64,000 nt of DNA from CAYRKQ01 sp964424985 (GTDB taxonomy: Bacteria; Patescibacteriota; Saccharimonadia; Saccharimonadales; UBA7683): contig CAYRKQ010000001.1 of NCBI GenBank assembly GCA_964424985.1, positions 55,497 to 119,496 of the forward strand, given 5' to 3'. This document shows positions 28,177-36,542 of the stretch, in pieces. The notes beneath the pieces are model-generated. The model worked only from the letters and a program-made list of their open reading frames with translations, had not been told where the DNA came from and made no database searches. Both the position numbers and the translations under genes were made by a program. The first letter of the stretch is position 1, and the number at the start of each line of letters is the position of its first letter.

Positions 28177-29246
28177 TACAGCCTACGAATATCAACAACG
28201 GTAATCAGTACCGCCAGCAGGAGAAGTACTGCCATGCCTGTACCATGTATTTTCTCTTCCATCTCTTTACTAAGTGGTTTTCTCAATACTCTAAAGAGTC
28301 CCATGACGAATAACCGCCCGCCATCCAGTGCCGGAATGGGCAGACTATTAAAGACAGCCAGACTAAGTGAAAGTATCCCGATCAAAAACAGCACAAAGGT
28401 CAAGCCTTGGTTTGCCATGCTCTTGAGTATCACGAAGATACCGACCGGGCCAGTAACCGACTGCGACGCCTGACCACCATGACCGGTAAGCAGATTACCA
28501 AGCGCCGTAAAGATTCCCTTATAAGTTTCTATAGTTAATTGAATTGTCGTACCGATACCAACAATCGGCGCTGACCAGGTTGATTTCACTACCGTGGTGT
28601 CACCTGGCGAAACACCAAGCGCGCCTTTTGAGATATCTTCGCCTAGTGTTAGTTCAGTCGTCTGACTCTGCCCATCACGTTCATACGTGACCTCAACTTG
28701 CTTACCGGCATTGGCACTGGTTACTTCACGTAGTTCAGCGCTCGTCGTAACTTCTTCGCCGTTAATTGAGGTTATGACATCTAGCTCTTCAATACCCGCT
28801 TTATCGGCCGGTGAGCCTTCAACGACACTACCGGCAATCACTTGTTGATGCGTAACCTCAGCATCACTTTTTACCTGAAATTGATTTTCGATAACTTGCG
28901 GCATGCCAACAAACGCCACTACGGTGAAGATGACGGCCGCCGCCGCCCAGTTCATAAGCACTCCCGCGGCAATAATCAGCGCCTTCTTTTTAAACGGCGC
29001 GGCGCCAAACGTTCCTTTGCCAGTAGCGCTATCGTGCTCGCCTTTTAAGCGCACAAAGCCACCTAGCGGCAACCAGTTCAGCGTATACTCCGTACCATTC
29101 TTTTTTGTCAGCGTTTTAGCTTTTGGCGGAAAGCCGAGCCCAAATTCTTCAACATCTACCCCATTTCGGCGCGCCGAAATAAAGTGCCCCCACTCGTGCA
29201 CCACCACCAACAAAACGAATAGAACTAATCCGAGAGCTATAAGCAT
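28176..29246 (-). CDS. rseP: RIP site-2 metalloprotease, RseP-like
   Basis: 356 aa, M50 family. HEWGH in the first membrane helix binds zinc and LDGGR in a late helix supplies the third ligand. One PDZ domain lies between (about residues 120-205). It cleaves transmembrane segments, typically of anti-sigma factors or signal-peptide remnants. TATACT ends 6 nt before the ATG, a leaderless pattern. Order uppS-rseP-proS is conserved in many bacteria, though cdsA is missing here. Confidence 0.94.
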   Translation of the reverse strand: MLIALGLVLFVLLVVVHEWGHFISARRNGVDVEEFGLGFPPKAKTLTKKNGTEYTLNWLPLGGFVRLKGEHDSATGKGTFGAAPFKKKALIIAAGVLMNWAAAAVIFTVVAFVGMPQVIENQFQVKSDAEVTHQQVIAGSVVEGSPADKAGIEELDVITSINGEEVTTSAELREVTSANAGKQVEVTYERDGQSQTTELTLGEDISKGALGVSPGDTTVVKSTWSAPIVGIGTTIQLTIETYKGIFTALGNLLTGHGGQASQSVTGPVGIFVILKSMANQGLTFVLFLIGILSLSLAVFNSLPIPALDGGRLFVMGLFRVLRKPLSKEMEEKIHGTGMAVLLLLAVLITVVDIRRL

Positions 29247-29276
29247 TACTCTAGTATAACATTCTCGATAGATCTT

Positions 29277-29343
29277 AGAGCTTAGATAGTAGATCTTAGA
29301 AAGCTTAAACCTTGGTTTTTCTAAGATCTAAGAACTAAGCTCT
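29277..29343. repeat. AAGATCT-type long palindrome
   Basis: AGAGCTTAG (29277-29285) pairs with CTAAGCTCT (29335-29343), and inside it AGATCTTAGAAA pairs with TTTCTAAGATCT. It lies between uppS and rseP. The same AAGATCT/AGCTTAG vocabulary appears near 43884 and 59122 and in frame inside prfB, trmH and prmC. Confidence 0.75.
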
Positions 29344-29357
29344 CTTATCTTCCCCCT

Positions 29358-30080
29358 CTAGTTGCCACCAAAACGTCGATTGCGCCGAGCAAATTCACTC
29401 AAGGCAGCGGTTAAATCAGCTTTTGTAAAATCAGGCCAGTGCTTATCTACAAAGTACAGTTCAGCATACGCCATGCGCGGTAACATAAAATTACTAATGC
29501 GCTGCTCCCCGCTCGTTCGAACCATAAAATCAACTGCCGGAATTTCTGGAGAATACAAACTGTTCATTAACGTTTCTTCCGTAACATCCTCAGCACGTGT
29601 ATCGCTTTGTATGATTTTCTTTACTGCATCAGTAATTTCTTGTAACCCACTGTAGTTAAAGCAAAAGGCCAATGTCCCTTTTGTATTATTTTTTGAATCT
29701 TCTTCTACTGAATCAATAATCTTTTGGATTTTTTTAGGCACATTTTCTTCGCTCCCCAACACCTTAATCTTAACCCCTTGCTCAATAAATTCCTTTGTGT
29801 CGTTTGCAAAAGTTTTAGCGATAAGATTCATCAAATACGAAACCTCTTCTTGAGTTCGATTCCAATTCTCAACCGAAAAGACATAGACTGAGACGTACTT
29901 TACCCCTGAATTAAAGGCTTCGGCTACAATCGTTTTTAAGTTCCCAATTCCTTTACGATGCCCTTCTAAAGTTGGGAGTCCATTCGCCTTTGCCCACCGC
30001 CGATTCCCATCAATAATAAGCCCAAGATGTCGTGGAGCGACATCAGATTGGGGAGTGGAGATTGGAGATTGAGGATTCAC
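29358..30080 (-). CDS. uppS: Undecaprenyl diphosphate synthase (cis-prenyltransferase)
   Basis: 240 aa. It makes the C55 lipid carrier for cell-wall precursors from FPP and IPP. IIDGNRRWAK carries the catalytic Asp, the SVENWNR block and the C-terminal RTSGEQRISNF are conserved. Start is GTG with AAGGAG 6 nt upstream. The first 18 residues are rich in Ser, Pro and Gln, are not conserved in the family, and come from a simple CAATCTCC-like repeat. Confidence 0.94.
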   Translation of the reverse strand: MNPQSPISTPQSDVAPRHLGLIIDGNRRWAKANGLPTLEGHRKGIGNLKTIVAEAFNSGVKYVSVYVFSVENWNRTQEEVSYLMNLIAKTFANDTKEFIEQGVKIKVLGSEENVPKKIQKIIDSVEEDSKNNTKGTLAFCFNYSGLQEITDAVKKIIQSDTRAEDVTEETLMNSLYSPEIPAVDFMVRTSGEQRISNFMLPRMAYAELYFVDKHWPDFTKADLTAALSEFARRNRRFGGN

Positions 30081-30225
30081 ATTTTACTCCTTAATGATTT
30101 CGTAAGTGCGTGTAGCATTCGTGATACTACTATACACTCGTTATTGCTTTGCCACACCTCGAGTTTTTGATAATCATGCGTGGACATTTCTCTTCGATCC
30201 CCGATCCTCAATCTTCAGTCTGGTA

Positions 30226-30777
30226 TTACACGGTCATTATTTCTTGCTCTTTTGCTTTGTGAGCTTGGTCAATTTGTGTATTAAAATCGTTGATCATATC
30301 TGTTACTTCTTTTTCGGTACGCTTGACATCATCTTCAGAAAGCTCCTTGGCGTCTTTCTTCGCTTTGGCATCTTTCAACGCGTCGTGACGAATATTGCGA
30401 AGTGATACTTTTGCCTCTTCAATAGTGTCACTGAGTGATTTTACAATCTGGCGCCGGCGTTCTTCAGTCAGTGGCGGCATTGGCACACGCACCACTCGGC
30501 CATCATCCGCCGGATTCAGCCCCAGATTTTGATCATTCCGAATAGCCGCTGAAATAGCCTGCAAATTTGTCGGGTCAAACGGCGTCACCTGTAGCAACTG
30601 TGGTTCTGGCGCTGTAATGTTTGAAACCTGATTAAGCGGCGTCGGCACACCATACGCCTCCACCATCACCCCATCCAAAATTGAAGGATGCGCTCTACCT
30701 GTTCGAACCTTCTTAAGCTCCTCAACCAAATGATCAACCGCCGCCTGCATTTTATTTCTATACTGAGTTAAATCCAT
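30226..30777 (-). CDS. frr: Ribosome recycling factor
   Basis: 183 aa. It splits post-termination ribosomes with EF-G. KVRTGRAHPS, IRNDQNLGLNPADDG and the long three-helix C-terminal part match Frr. The ATG at 30777 has AGAAGGAG upstream. An ATG 15 nt earlier would place that site inside the gene. 26 bp after the phosphotransferase-like gene. Confidence 0.95.
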   Translation of the reverse strand: MDLTQYRNKMQAAVDHLVEELKKVRTGRAHPSILDGVMVEAYGVPTPLNQVSNITAPEPQLLQVTPFDPTNLQAISAAIRNDQNLGLNPADDGRVVRVPMPPLTEERRRQIVKSLSDTIEEAKVSLRNIRHDALKDAKAKKDAKELSEDDVKRTEKEVTDMINDFNTQIDQAHKAKEQEIMTV

Positions 30778-30803
30778 AATTCTCCTTCTCATTTACCATT
30801 CTA

Positions 30804-31670
30804 TCAGATTAAGCCCGCAAAACGTGCAGCCTGCAGCGCGTTCCTAAACTGCAGGTCTCGCAAACGAGGGTCACCGTCTGTCCAAATTCGTTCGGTTGAA
30901 TGAAATAGCCAAAATCCTGTTAGTAGCAAAGCCGCCCGCTTATCCAGCCGCTCAGGGCAAAAAGCCTCGACATCAAAGCCACTATGGGCAACGTTGACCA
31001 ACAAACCCACATCTTCCATGCCTTTATTACCTAGTCCCATCCAGTTCCAATCTACAATATAAACGTCATCGGTGGTTTCATCGTAAGCTAGGTTGTCGGC
31101 TCGAATATCGGCATGGATTGGCTTAAATTCTGCACTATTAGCTTGGTAGTTATCGCAAATTTGAATGTATTCATTGAGATGCTCTTTGATAGCAGTTTTT
31201 AGTTTTGGGTAGTCACCTAGCTTTTCCATCAATTTTGTATACAGTTTTGGGTTGCTCTGTAGCTCCTGCCAACCATTAGCAACAATAACCGGTGGCAACC
31301 GCTTCCTATCTTCTTTGGTAATTGGAAGTTCGCTTAGCTCATCAATTGCCTTCAAAACTGCTGTTAGTTTTTTCTCTGTCCAGAGATTAGACCAGTCAAA
31401 CTTGCTCAAATCTGGCAGTACAATACCATCGGCTCGTGAAAGTAGAAGCTCTGGGATATGTTTGTAGCTTTTTTCTTTCAGCCATTTATAAGCAACTATC
31501 TCTTTTGGAATAAATCGCTGACTATTTTCTTCCGTCGCCAGTTTGACAAACACCTTTTCACCACTAGCAAGCGCAACAATGCCTCGTTTTGCTAACGAAT
31601 AACCACCACTGGTCGGTACAAATGTCGGCATTGCCGCCTCAACATCAGCCCACAAAATACTCTGATTCAT
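30804..31670 (-). CDS. APH-like phosphotransferase
   Basis: 288 aa protein-kinase-like fold. The Brenner motif is HADIRADN and the metal-binding motif is VDWNWMG; the N-terminal lobe has VFVKLA. Families with this signature phosphorylate aminoglycosides, choline, homoserine or fructosamines. Placement between tsf and frr suggests a housekeeping rather than resistance role, but the substrate cannot be told. TAAAAT ends 6 nt before the ATG (leaderless pattern). Confidence 0.82.
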   Translation of the reverse strand: MNQSILWADVEAAMPTFVPTSGGYSLAKRGIVALASGEKVFVKLATEENSQRFIPKEIVAYKWLKEKSYKHIPELLLSRADGIVLPDLSKFDWSNLWTEKKLTAVLKAIDELSELPITKEDRKRLPPVIVANGWQELQSNPKLYTKLMEKLGDYPKLKTAIKEHLNEYIQICDNYQANSAEFKPIHADIRADNLAYDETTDDVYIVDWNWMGLGNKGMEDVGLLVNVAHSGFDVEAFCPERLDKRAALLLTGFWLFHSTERIWTDGDPRLRDLQFRNALQAARFAGLI

Positions 31671-31695
31671 ATGCTAATTTTAACAGAATGGACAA

Positions 31696-32292
31696 TTAGC
31701 TGACTTGGCCGAGTTCAATTCGGCTGAATTGGCGAATAACCATGTTTTCGCCAAGTTTGGCAATATGCTCTTTAAGTAAATCACCGACAGTTTGGTCGGG
31801 ATTCTTGATGAAGGGTTGGTCGAGCAAGCATTTTTCGGCAAAATGTTTTTTGAGCATACCTTCTACAATATTTTCAAGCATGTTTTCGGGTTTGCCATCA
31901 GCTTTTGCTTTTTCGGCAAACTCGGCTTTCTTGGCTTCGCGTTCAGCCTCAGGAACTTGCTCAACAGAAACAAATTCTGGTGCCGCTGCCGCTATGTGCA
32001 TAGCTACGTCGTGCACAAAGTTTTTGAAATCATCTGTTCGAGCCACAAAATCGGTTTCGCAGTTGACTTCCACTACCACGCCAATACGTCCGCTGTGTAC
32101 GTACGTATCAACAATGCCCTGACGCGCTTCGCGCTCGCCTTTCTTTTCAGCCTTGGTCAAACCCTTTTTACGCATTGCCTCCAAAGCTTTGTCAAAATCA
32201 CCGTTAGATTCTGTCAGCGCTGCCTTAGCGTCAGTCAGACCAACACCTGTCAAACTTTTTAGTCGTTTAATATCTTCAATTGTTACGTTCAT
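31696..32292 (-). CDS. tsf: Elongation factor Ts
   Basis: 198 aa. It recycles EF-Tu-GDP. The N-terminal UBA-like domain (IKRLKSLTGVGLTDAKAALTESNGD) and the EF-Tu contact region NCETDFVARTDDF are clear. It is shorter than E. coli EF-Ts, with one core subdomain, as in many small genomes. The ATG at 32292 has AAGGAG 9 nt upstream; a longer frame to 32340 would be encoded by an AT-rich repeat. Follows rpsB. Confidence 0.95.
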   Translation of the reverse strand: MNVTIEDIKRLKSLTGVGLTDAKAALTESNGDFDKALEAMRKKGLTKAEKKGEREARQGIVDTYVHSGRIGVVVEVNCETDFVARTDDFKNFVHDVAMHIAAAAPEFVSVEQVPEAEREAKKAEFAEKAKADGKPENMLENIVEGMLKKHFAEKCLLDQPFIKNPDQTVGDLLKEHIAKLGENMVIRQFSRIELGQVS

Positions 32293-32420
32293 TCGTTTCA
32301 CTCCTTCATAATTCTCAATTTTGCAGTTTTCAATTTTCAATCAATGAAACAATTTTCACTGAATCATTGATGATTTGAAAATTGAATGAAAATTGTAAAT
32401 TGTTAATTGAACATTAAGCC

Positions 32421-33134
32421 CTAGGCTTCTGCTTTTGCTGTCTTTTGCTTTGCTTTACCGGCATTAATTGCCTCAACCACGTATTCAAGTAATAGTTGAA
32501 TAGCTCTGAGCGCATCGTCGTTGGCTGGAATCACGTAATCAAGTGGTGTTGGGTCAGCATTGGTATCAACGGCACCAATGACTGGTACGCCAAGACGTTT
32601 TGCCTCTTTGACCGCTAGATGATCAGTTACTACGTCCGTCACATACACCAGACCTGGGCGACCCTGCATATCTTTAATGCCGCCATAAAGCGTATTCATT
32701 TGGTCAATTTCTTCTTGGTAGCGTTGAACCTCTAGCTTAGAGAAGCGGCTTTCGAGCTCACCACTGGCCATTTTGTTTTCAAGATCTTGCAGATGCTTGA
32801 TTCGGCCATTCATAGTGGTGGTGTTGGTCAGCATACCGCCAACCCAGCGGTTTACCACGTATGGCATGCCTGTTTCTTCAGCTGCCTTTTTGACAATTTC
32901 TTTTGCTTGGCGCTTCGTGCCAACCAGCAGTACTTGCTTGCCGCCCGCAACCGCTTCTTCAATCACTGGCAACACTTTTTCAAGCGCCTCCACCGTTTGA
33001 GCTAAATCGATAATATGATTTCCCGCTCGTTTGCTGTGAATATACGGTGCCATTTTTGGGTGCCACCGGCTAGACGTGTGCCCAAAGTGCGCACCAGCTT
33101 CTAATAGTTTTTTAATATCTACGGCTACTGCCAT
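32421..33134 (-). CDS. rpsB: 30S ribosomal protein S2
   Basis: 237 aa. GAHFGHTSSRWHPKM at the N-terminus, the helical hairpin at about 95-150 and DTNADP near residue 185 are typical. AAAGGA lies 10 nt before the ATG. A 97-nt leader precedes it. rpsB-tsf is the classic operon, separated here by 128 bp of AT-rich inverted repeats. Confidence 0.97.
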   Translation of the reverse strand: MAVAVDIKKLLEAGAHFGHTSSRWHPKMAPYIHSKRAGNHIIDLAQTVEALEKVLPVIEEAVAGGKQVLLVGTKRQAKEIVKKAAEETGMPYVVNRWVGGMLTNTTTMNGRIKHLQDLENKMASGELESRFSKLEVQRYQEEIDQMNTLYGGIKDMQGRPGLVYVTDVVTDHLAVKEAKRLGVPVIGAVDTNADPTPLDYVIPANDDALRAIQLLLEYVVEAINAGKAKQKTAKAEA

Positions 33135-33266
33135 ATAAATAAATCCTTTCGTTCTTCACGGATGAGCAACCAAAACGCACTTGAGAAAGCGACGCCCGGA
33201 AGGATTCCCTCACCGCTGCTTAATTTGTAACTCATTCATATTAACAGATGTGCTCAAGATGCGCAA
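33135..33266 (-). promoter_or_regulatory. rpsB promoter and structured leader
   Basis: -35 TTGCGC (33266-33261), a 17-nt spacer and -10 TAATAT (33243-33238). The leader of about 97 nt contains GC-rich segments (GGGAATCCTTCC, GGGCGTCGC) able to fold. S2 autoregulation via the leader is known in other bacteria, and this is a candidate site. No Rfam match is claimed. Confidence 0.5.
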
Positions 33267-33368
33267 CTACTTGCCGGTGGCGCGAGCGTAATTTGCATTC
33301 CGTGCGGCGGCAGTTCCTAACAGAATAGAGGCTGTATATAAAACCATCGCCAGAATTATGTAAATCAT
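33267..33368 (-). CDS. 33-aa single-pass membrane microprotein
   Basis: Reads MIYIILAMVLYTASILLGT then a polar tail ending ATGK. The first 22 residues form one membrane helix. TACAAT ends 7 nt before the ATG, the leaderless signature of neighbouring genes, and the stop abuts the rpsB -35. It lies between the 174-aa gene and rpsB. Function unknown. Confidence 0.5.
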   Translation of the reverse strand: MIYIILAMVLYTASILLGTAAARNANYARATGK

Positions 33369-33386
33369 TACCGCTATTGTAGCAGT

Positions 33387-33911
33387 TTATTGGGGAGATT
33401 CATCATTACTGCTATGCAACCGGTAGATTTTTTGTGCTACTTCGATTGTTTTAGGGTCTTTTAGTGGATAGCTAAACCGTCTATCTTCACTTGCAATCTG
33501 GCTTGTTTGATCTCCTGCAAGCGTGTGGGTATAAATTGGCGTTCTCTTGCCACTTTCCGAACCGGGAGAAACCGCAATTGCACGAAAGACGTCCCGTTGT
33601 TGCCACCCTTCTTCAACCATATGCCAGTCATCAAGAATTGCAAGCTCATCCCTAAGTACACGAAAACCAACACCTTTCGCGTGTTCACCACTAACTTTAC
33701 GATTTACAAATGGTGTAAACGATTCACCATAAATACCCCTAAAAATATTTGACGCTACTTCACTCTGTATATCCGTCAGATGTTGCTCATGCAAGGCAGT
33801 GCCGACCACATAAAGCAGTAGCCCTTGACCTACATCCCTGCCAAGTAAATGTGGTAGAACTTCTGCTGTATCACCGGTTGCTGCATACAAAACGTCTCTC
33901 TCACCTGCCAT
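33387..33911 (-). CDS. Hypothetical protein, possibly GGCT-like fold
   Basis: 174 aa, no membrane segment. LLLYVVGTAL and LAILDDWHMVEEGWQQRDVFRA recall the YGTL and LDxxEG...YxR patterns of gamma-glutamylcyclotransferase-like proteins, but the match is partial and the spacing differs, so this is a weak suggestion. A near-consensus promoter drives it directly. Confidence 0.7.
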   Translation of the reverse strand: MAGERDVLYAATGDTAEVLPHLLGRDVGQGLLLYVVGTALHEQHLTDIQSEVASNIFRGIYGESFTPFVNRKVSGEHAKGVGFRVLRDELAILDDWHMVEEGWQQRDVFRAIAVSPGSESGKRTPIYTHTLAGDQTSQIASEDRRFSYPLKDPKTIEVAQKIYRLHSSNDESPQ

Positions 33912-33919
33912 ATCTTTCT

Positions 33920-33948
33920 ATTATAACAAATTTATGAATATACGTCAA
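33920..33948 (-). promoter_or_regulatory. Promoter of the 174-aa gene
   Basis: -35 TTGACG (33948-33943), a 17-nt spacer and -10 TATAAT (33925-33920); the ATG follows 8 nt later, so the message is leaderless or nearly so. Confidence 0.8.
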
Positions 33949-33959
33949 TGTTTATGGGG

Positions 33960-33988
33960 TTGATTTTTATCCTCAGAACAGATATAAT
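33960..33988 (+). promoter_or_regulatory. Promoter of the L31 leader
   Basis: -35 TTGATT (33960-33965), a 17-nt spacer and -10 TATAAT (33983-33988). It is divergent from the 174-aa gene, back to back within 12 bp. Confidence 0.75.
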
Positions 33989-33994
33989 TGGCCA

Positions 33995-34248
33995 GTTATA
34001 AATAAATTCGACTTGCCGTGAGCAGTGTCGAACGGCTGCAGTCGCCCGCTGCTAACCGCTAACATAACGGGCGCACATTTACATTGCTATAAGGTTTAAG
34101 ACAAGCGAGTACAAAGCTTTTTTCTCTGAGCGAAGAGTAGTTAAGACTACTTTGAGCGAAGAAAAAGAGGTTTGAGCCGATTGGAAAAAGCTTAGAGTAA
34201 TGATAAATGTGTGTCCTTTATGTTTTAAACGGGCAGGAGTTCATACAA
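33995..34248 (+). ncRNA. Long structured leader of the L31 gene
   Basis: About 254 nt separate the promoter from the rpmE2 ATG. Visible pairings are TTCGAC/GTCGAA (34007-34012 with 34027-34032), CGCCCG/CGGGCG (34043-34048 with 34068-34073) and an 11-bp closing stem AAGCTTTTTTC/GGAAAAAGCTT (34114-34124 with 34183-34193). The closing stem encloses a GTAGT-TAAG-ACTAC hairpin flanked by two GAGCGAAGA copies. Likely an autoregulatory ribosomal-protein leader; a separate small RNA is the alternative. Confidence 0.6.
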
Positions 34249-34617
34249 ATGAAAAAAGATATCCATCCCAAGGAATATCGACTGGTTGTCTTTCAAGACA
34301 CCTCAAGCGATTTTAAAATTTTAACTCGCTCAACCGCCGCAACGAACGAAACTACCAAATGGGAAGATGGCAACGAATACCCACTAATTAAAGTGCATGT
34401 TTCCAGCGCCTCTCACCCCTTCTTCACTGGTGAAGAAAAGATTATGGACATCGAAGGCCGCGTAGATAAGTTCAAAGCTCGCACCGAAGCTGCCGCCAAA
34501 GCTCGCAAAGCCAAAGTTGAAGCGGCTGCCAAAGCTAGTGGCAAAAAAAGTAAGGCCACTCCTAAAAAAGCTGCTGACCAGCCAAAAGCTGAAGAAGAAT
34601 CTCAAGAAGAAGAGTAG
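34249..34617 (+). CDS. rpmE2: 50S ribosomal protein L31 type B
   Basis: 122 aa. The first 85 residues (MKKDIHPKEYRLVVFQD..., SHPFFTGEEKIMDIEGRVDKF) match the zinc-free type B form, lacking the CxxC pairs. The rest is an Ala/Lys-rich basic tail then an acidic end, unusually long for L31. The ATG at 34249 has AGGAG 9 nt upstream. A strong terminator follows. Confidence 0.93.
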   Translation: MKKDIHPKEYRLVVFQDTSSDFKILTRSTAATNETTKWEDGNEYPLIKVHVSSASHPFFTGEEKIMDIEGRVDKFKARTEAAAKARKAKVEAAAKASGKKSKATPKKAADQPKAEEESQEEE

Positions 34618-34627
34618 ACCTCACTGC

Positions 34628-34664
34628 AAAAACACCGCTCACGTATCTTTAGGGCGGTGTTTTT
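34628..34664 (+). terminator. Intrinsic terminator after L31
   Basis: AAAAACACCGC pairs with GCGGTGTTTTT around a 15-nt loop. The U tract is on the plus strand. prfA begins 20 bp later with its own TAAAAT. Confidence 0.9.
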
Positions 34665-34683
34665 AGTAAAATAAAGAACATAT

Positions 34684-35739
34684 ATGGAAGCTGAGCAGAA
34701 ATTACGCGATGAACTTACCCAGCTGACTGAAGCATTAAACGCTCCAGATGCTTTTTCCGACCCGAAAGTTGGTGAAAAGAATCGGCGGCGGGCGGAGCTT
34801 GAAGAGATTGTGGCTATTTTTGATGAAAAGCATTCGCTTGCTGGTCAGCTCACTGAGGCGCAAGACATGCTCAGAGGCGGCGACGCTGAACTGTCTGAAC
34901 TGGCCAAGCTGGAAATTCCTGACCTCGAAACCAAAATAGCAATTTTGGAAGAACGGCTGACCGAACTGCTCACTCCCAAAGATCCGAACGATCATAAGAA
35001 TGCGGTGGTAGAAATTCGAGCTGGCGCTGGCGGCGATGAAGCCAGTTTATTTGCCGCTGAACTGCTGCGCATGTATCTGCGCTACTGCGAAACTCACAAC
35101 CTAAAAACGGAAATTATGAGCGAAAACGCCAATGACACCGGCGGCTACAAAGAAGTAATTTTTATGGTTCGCGGTGAAAATGCCTACAAGCAGCTGAAGT
35201 TTGAAGGTGGCGTCCACCGCGTACAGCGCGTGCCAGCCACCGAGAGCCAAGGCCGTATCCACACCTCTACCGCCACCGTGGCCGTCATGCCTGAAGCCGA
35301 AGAAAGCGATGTTGAAGTGAAAGATGCCGATTTAAAAATAGATACGTATCGTGCCTCAGGTCACGGCGGCCAAAGTGTCAACACCACCGACTCAGCCGTG
35401 CGCATCACCCACCTCCCTACTGGTATTGTGGTCACTAATCAAGATGAAAAATCGCAGATTAAAAACAAGCTCAAAGCCATGAGCGTCCTTCGTTCTCGCC
35501 TGCTCCAAAAGCAAATCGACGAAGCCAACGCCGCCCTTTCCGCTCAACGCAAGAGCTTAATTGGCTCCGGCGACAGAAGTGAAAAAATCCGCACCTACAA
35601 CTTCCCGCAAGATAGAATCACCGACCACCGTGTAAACTATTCTCGCTCCAACATCCCCGCCGCCATGGACGGCAGCATCGATGACATCATCACCAAGCTA
35701 CAGTCCTACGAAAGCCAACTCGCCCGAGAAGACTCATGA
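34684..35739 (+). CDS. prfA: Peptide chain release factor 1
   Basis: 351 aa. It reads UAA and UAG. PAT in RVPATESQG replaces the SPF of RF2, and GGQ is in GHGGQSVN. TAAAAT lies 11 nt before the ATG and no Shine-Dalgarno sequence is seen. Heads a prfA-trmH-prmC operon in which PrmC methylates the GGQ glutamine of RF1 and RF2. Confidence 0.97.
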   Translation: MEAEQKLRDELTQLTEALNAPDAFSDPKVGEKNRRRAELEEIVAIFDEKHSLAGQLTEAQDMLRGGDAELSELAKLEIPDLETKIAILEERLTELLTPKDPNDHKNAVVEIRAGAGGDEASLFAAELLRMYLRYCETHNLKTEIMSENANDTGGYKEVIFMVRGENAYKQLKFEGGVHRVQRVPATESQGRIHTSTATVAVMPEAEESDVEVKDADLKIDTYRASGHGGQSVNTTDSAVRITHLPTGIVVTNQDEKSQIKNKLKAMSVLRSRLLQKQIDEANAALSAQRKSLIGSGDRSEKIRTYNFPQDRITDHRVNYSRSNIPAAMDGSIDDIITKLQSYESQLAREDS

Positions 35740-36536
35740 CACCTCATATTTCCAGCACTAGTAACCCGAAAATTAAGTGGGTAAAAAGTTTACATAAAAA
35801 TAGTACTCGCCGCAGTGAGAACGTGTTTTTAGTGGAGGGTGCCAAGGAAATTTCCATAGCACTTGATGGCGGCTATGAACCTCACTCTTTCTTTATCTGT
35901 CCGGAGCTATATGGGAAGGTAGAGCTTGGATCTCAGAGCTTAGATCTTAGAGATGTTTACACTATCAGCAAGGATGTCTACGAGAAGATTGCTTACAGAG
36001 GTAATTCTGATGGACTGCTTGGTGTATTCCACGCTCAAGAAAAAACATTGGAGAGACTAAACCTCAGTGAGAACCCTTTTTTACTCGTTGTAGAGTCAGT
36101 TGAAAAACCTGGTAATTTAGGAGCAATAATCCGCACGGCTGATGGCGCGGGGGCTGATGGCATAATTGTCTGCAACGAGAAAACAGACATTTTTAACCCC
36201 AATGTTATTCGCTCCAGCGTTGGAACCGTATTTACAAAACAAGTTATAGCGGCCAAAAATGAAGATGTCTTCGACTTTTTAGAAAAACATGAAATTACCG
36301 CTTACGGAGCAATTTTGTCTGATACATCTGTACATTATTCAGATGTCGACCTTACTGCTCCGTCGGCAATTATTTTAGGAACCGAACACGAAGGTCTTAG
36401 TGAGTTTTGGAAGGAACGCACCCAGCCCATTATCATTCCTATGAACGGCATCAATGATTCGCTCAATGTCAGTAATGCAGCCGCTATTTTAGCCTACGAG
36501 GTAGTCCGACAGCGTACGTTAGTGGATAGTGAGTAG
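35736..36536 (+). CDS. SpoU/TrmH-family RNA 2'-O-methyltransferase
   Basis: 266 aa. An N-terminal substrate-binding domain (about 1-95) precedes the trefoil-knot SPOUT domain: EKPGNLGAIIRTADGAGADG, FNPNVIRSSVGTVF, ILGTEHEGLS and NDSLNVSNAAAI. It methylates a ribose in rRNA or tRNA; the exact site is unknown. ATG overlaps the prfA stop by 4 bp. Residues about 63-73 are encoded by an AAGATCT-type repeat (35921-35953) in the non-conserved domain. Confidence 0.92.
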   Translation: MTPHISSTSNPKIKWVKSLHKNSTRRSENVFLVEGAKEISIALDGGYEPHSFFICPELYGKVELGSQSLDLRDVYTISKDVYEKIAYRGNSDGLLGVFHAQEKTLERLNLSENPFLLVVESVEKPGNLGAIIRTADGAGADGIIVCNEKTDIFNPNVIRSSVGTVFTKQVIAAKNEDVFDFLEKHEITAYGAILSDTSVHYSDVDLTAPSAIILGTEHEGLSEFWKERTQPIIIPMNGINDSLNVSNAAAILAYEVVRQRTLVDSE

Positions 36537-36542
36537 TGCAAA

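Noticed and set aside
34005..34248. tmRNA or RNase P RNA
   Set aside because: ATTCGAC recalls the tmRNA 5' end, but there is no tag ORF, no tRNA-like 3' end, and no RNase P core motif; L31 follows with a proper Shine-Dalgarno site.
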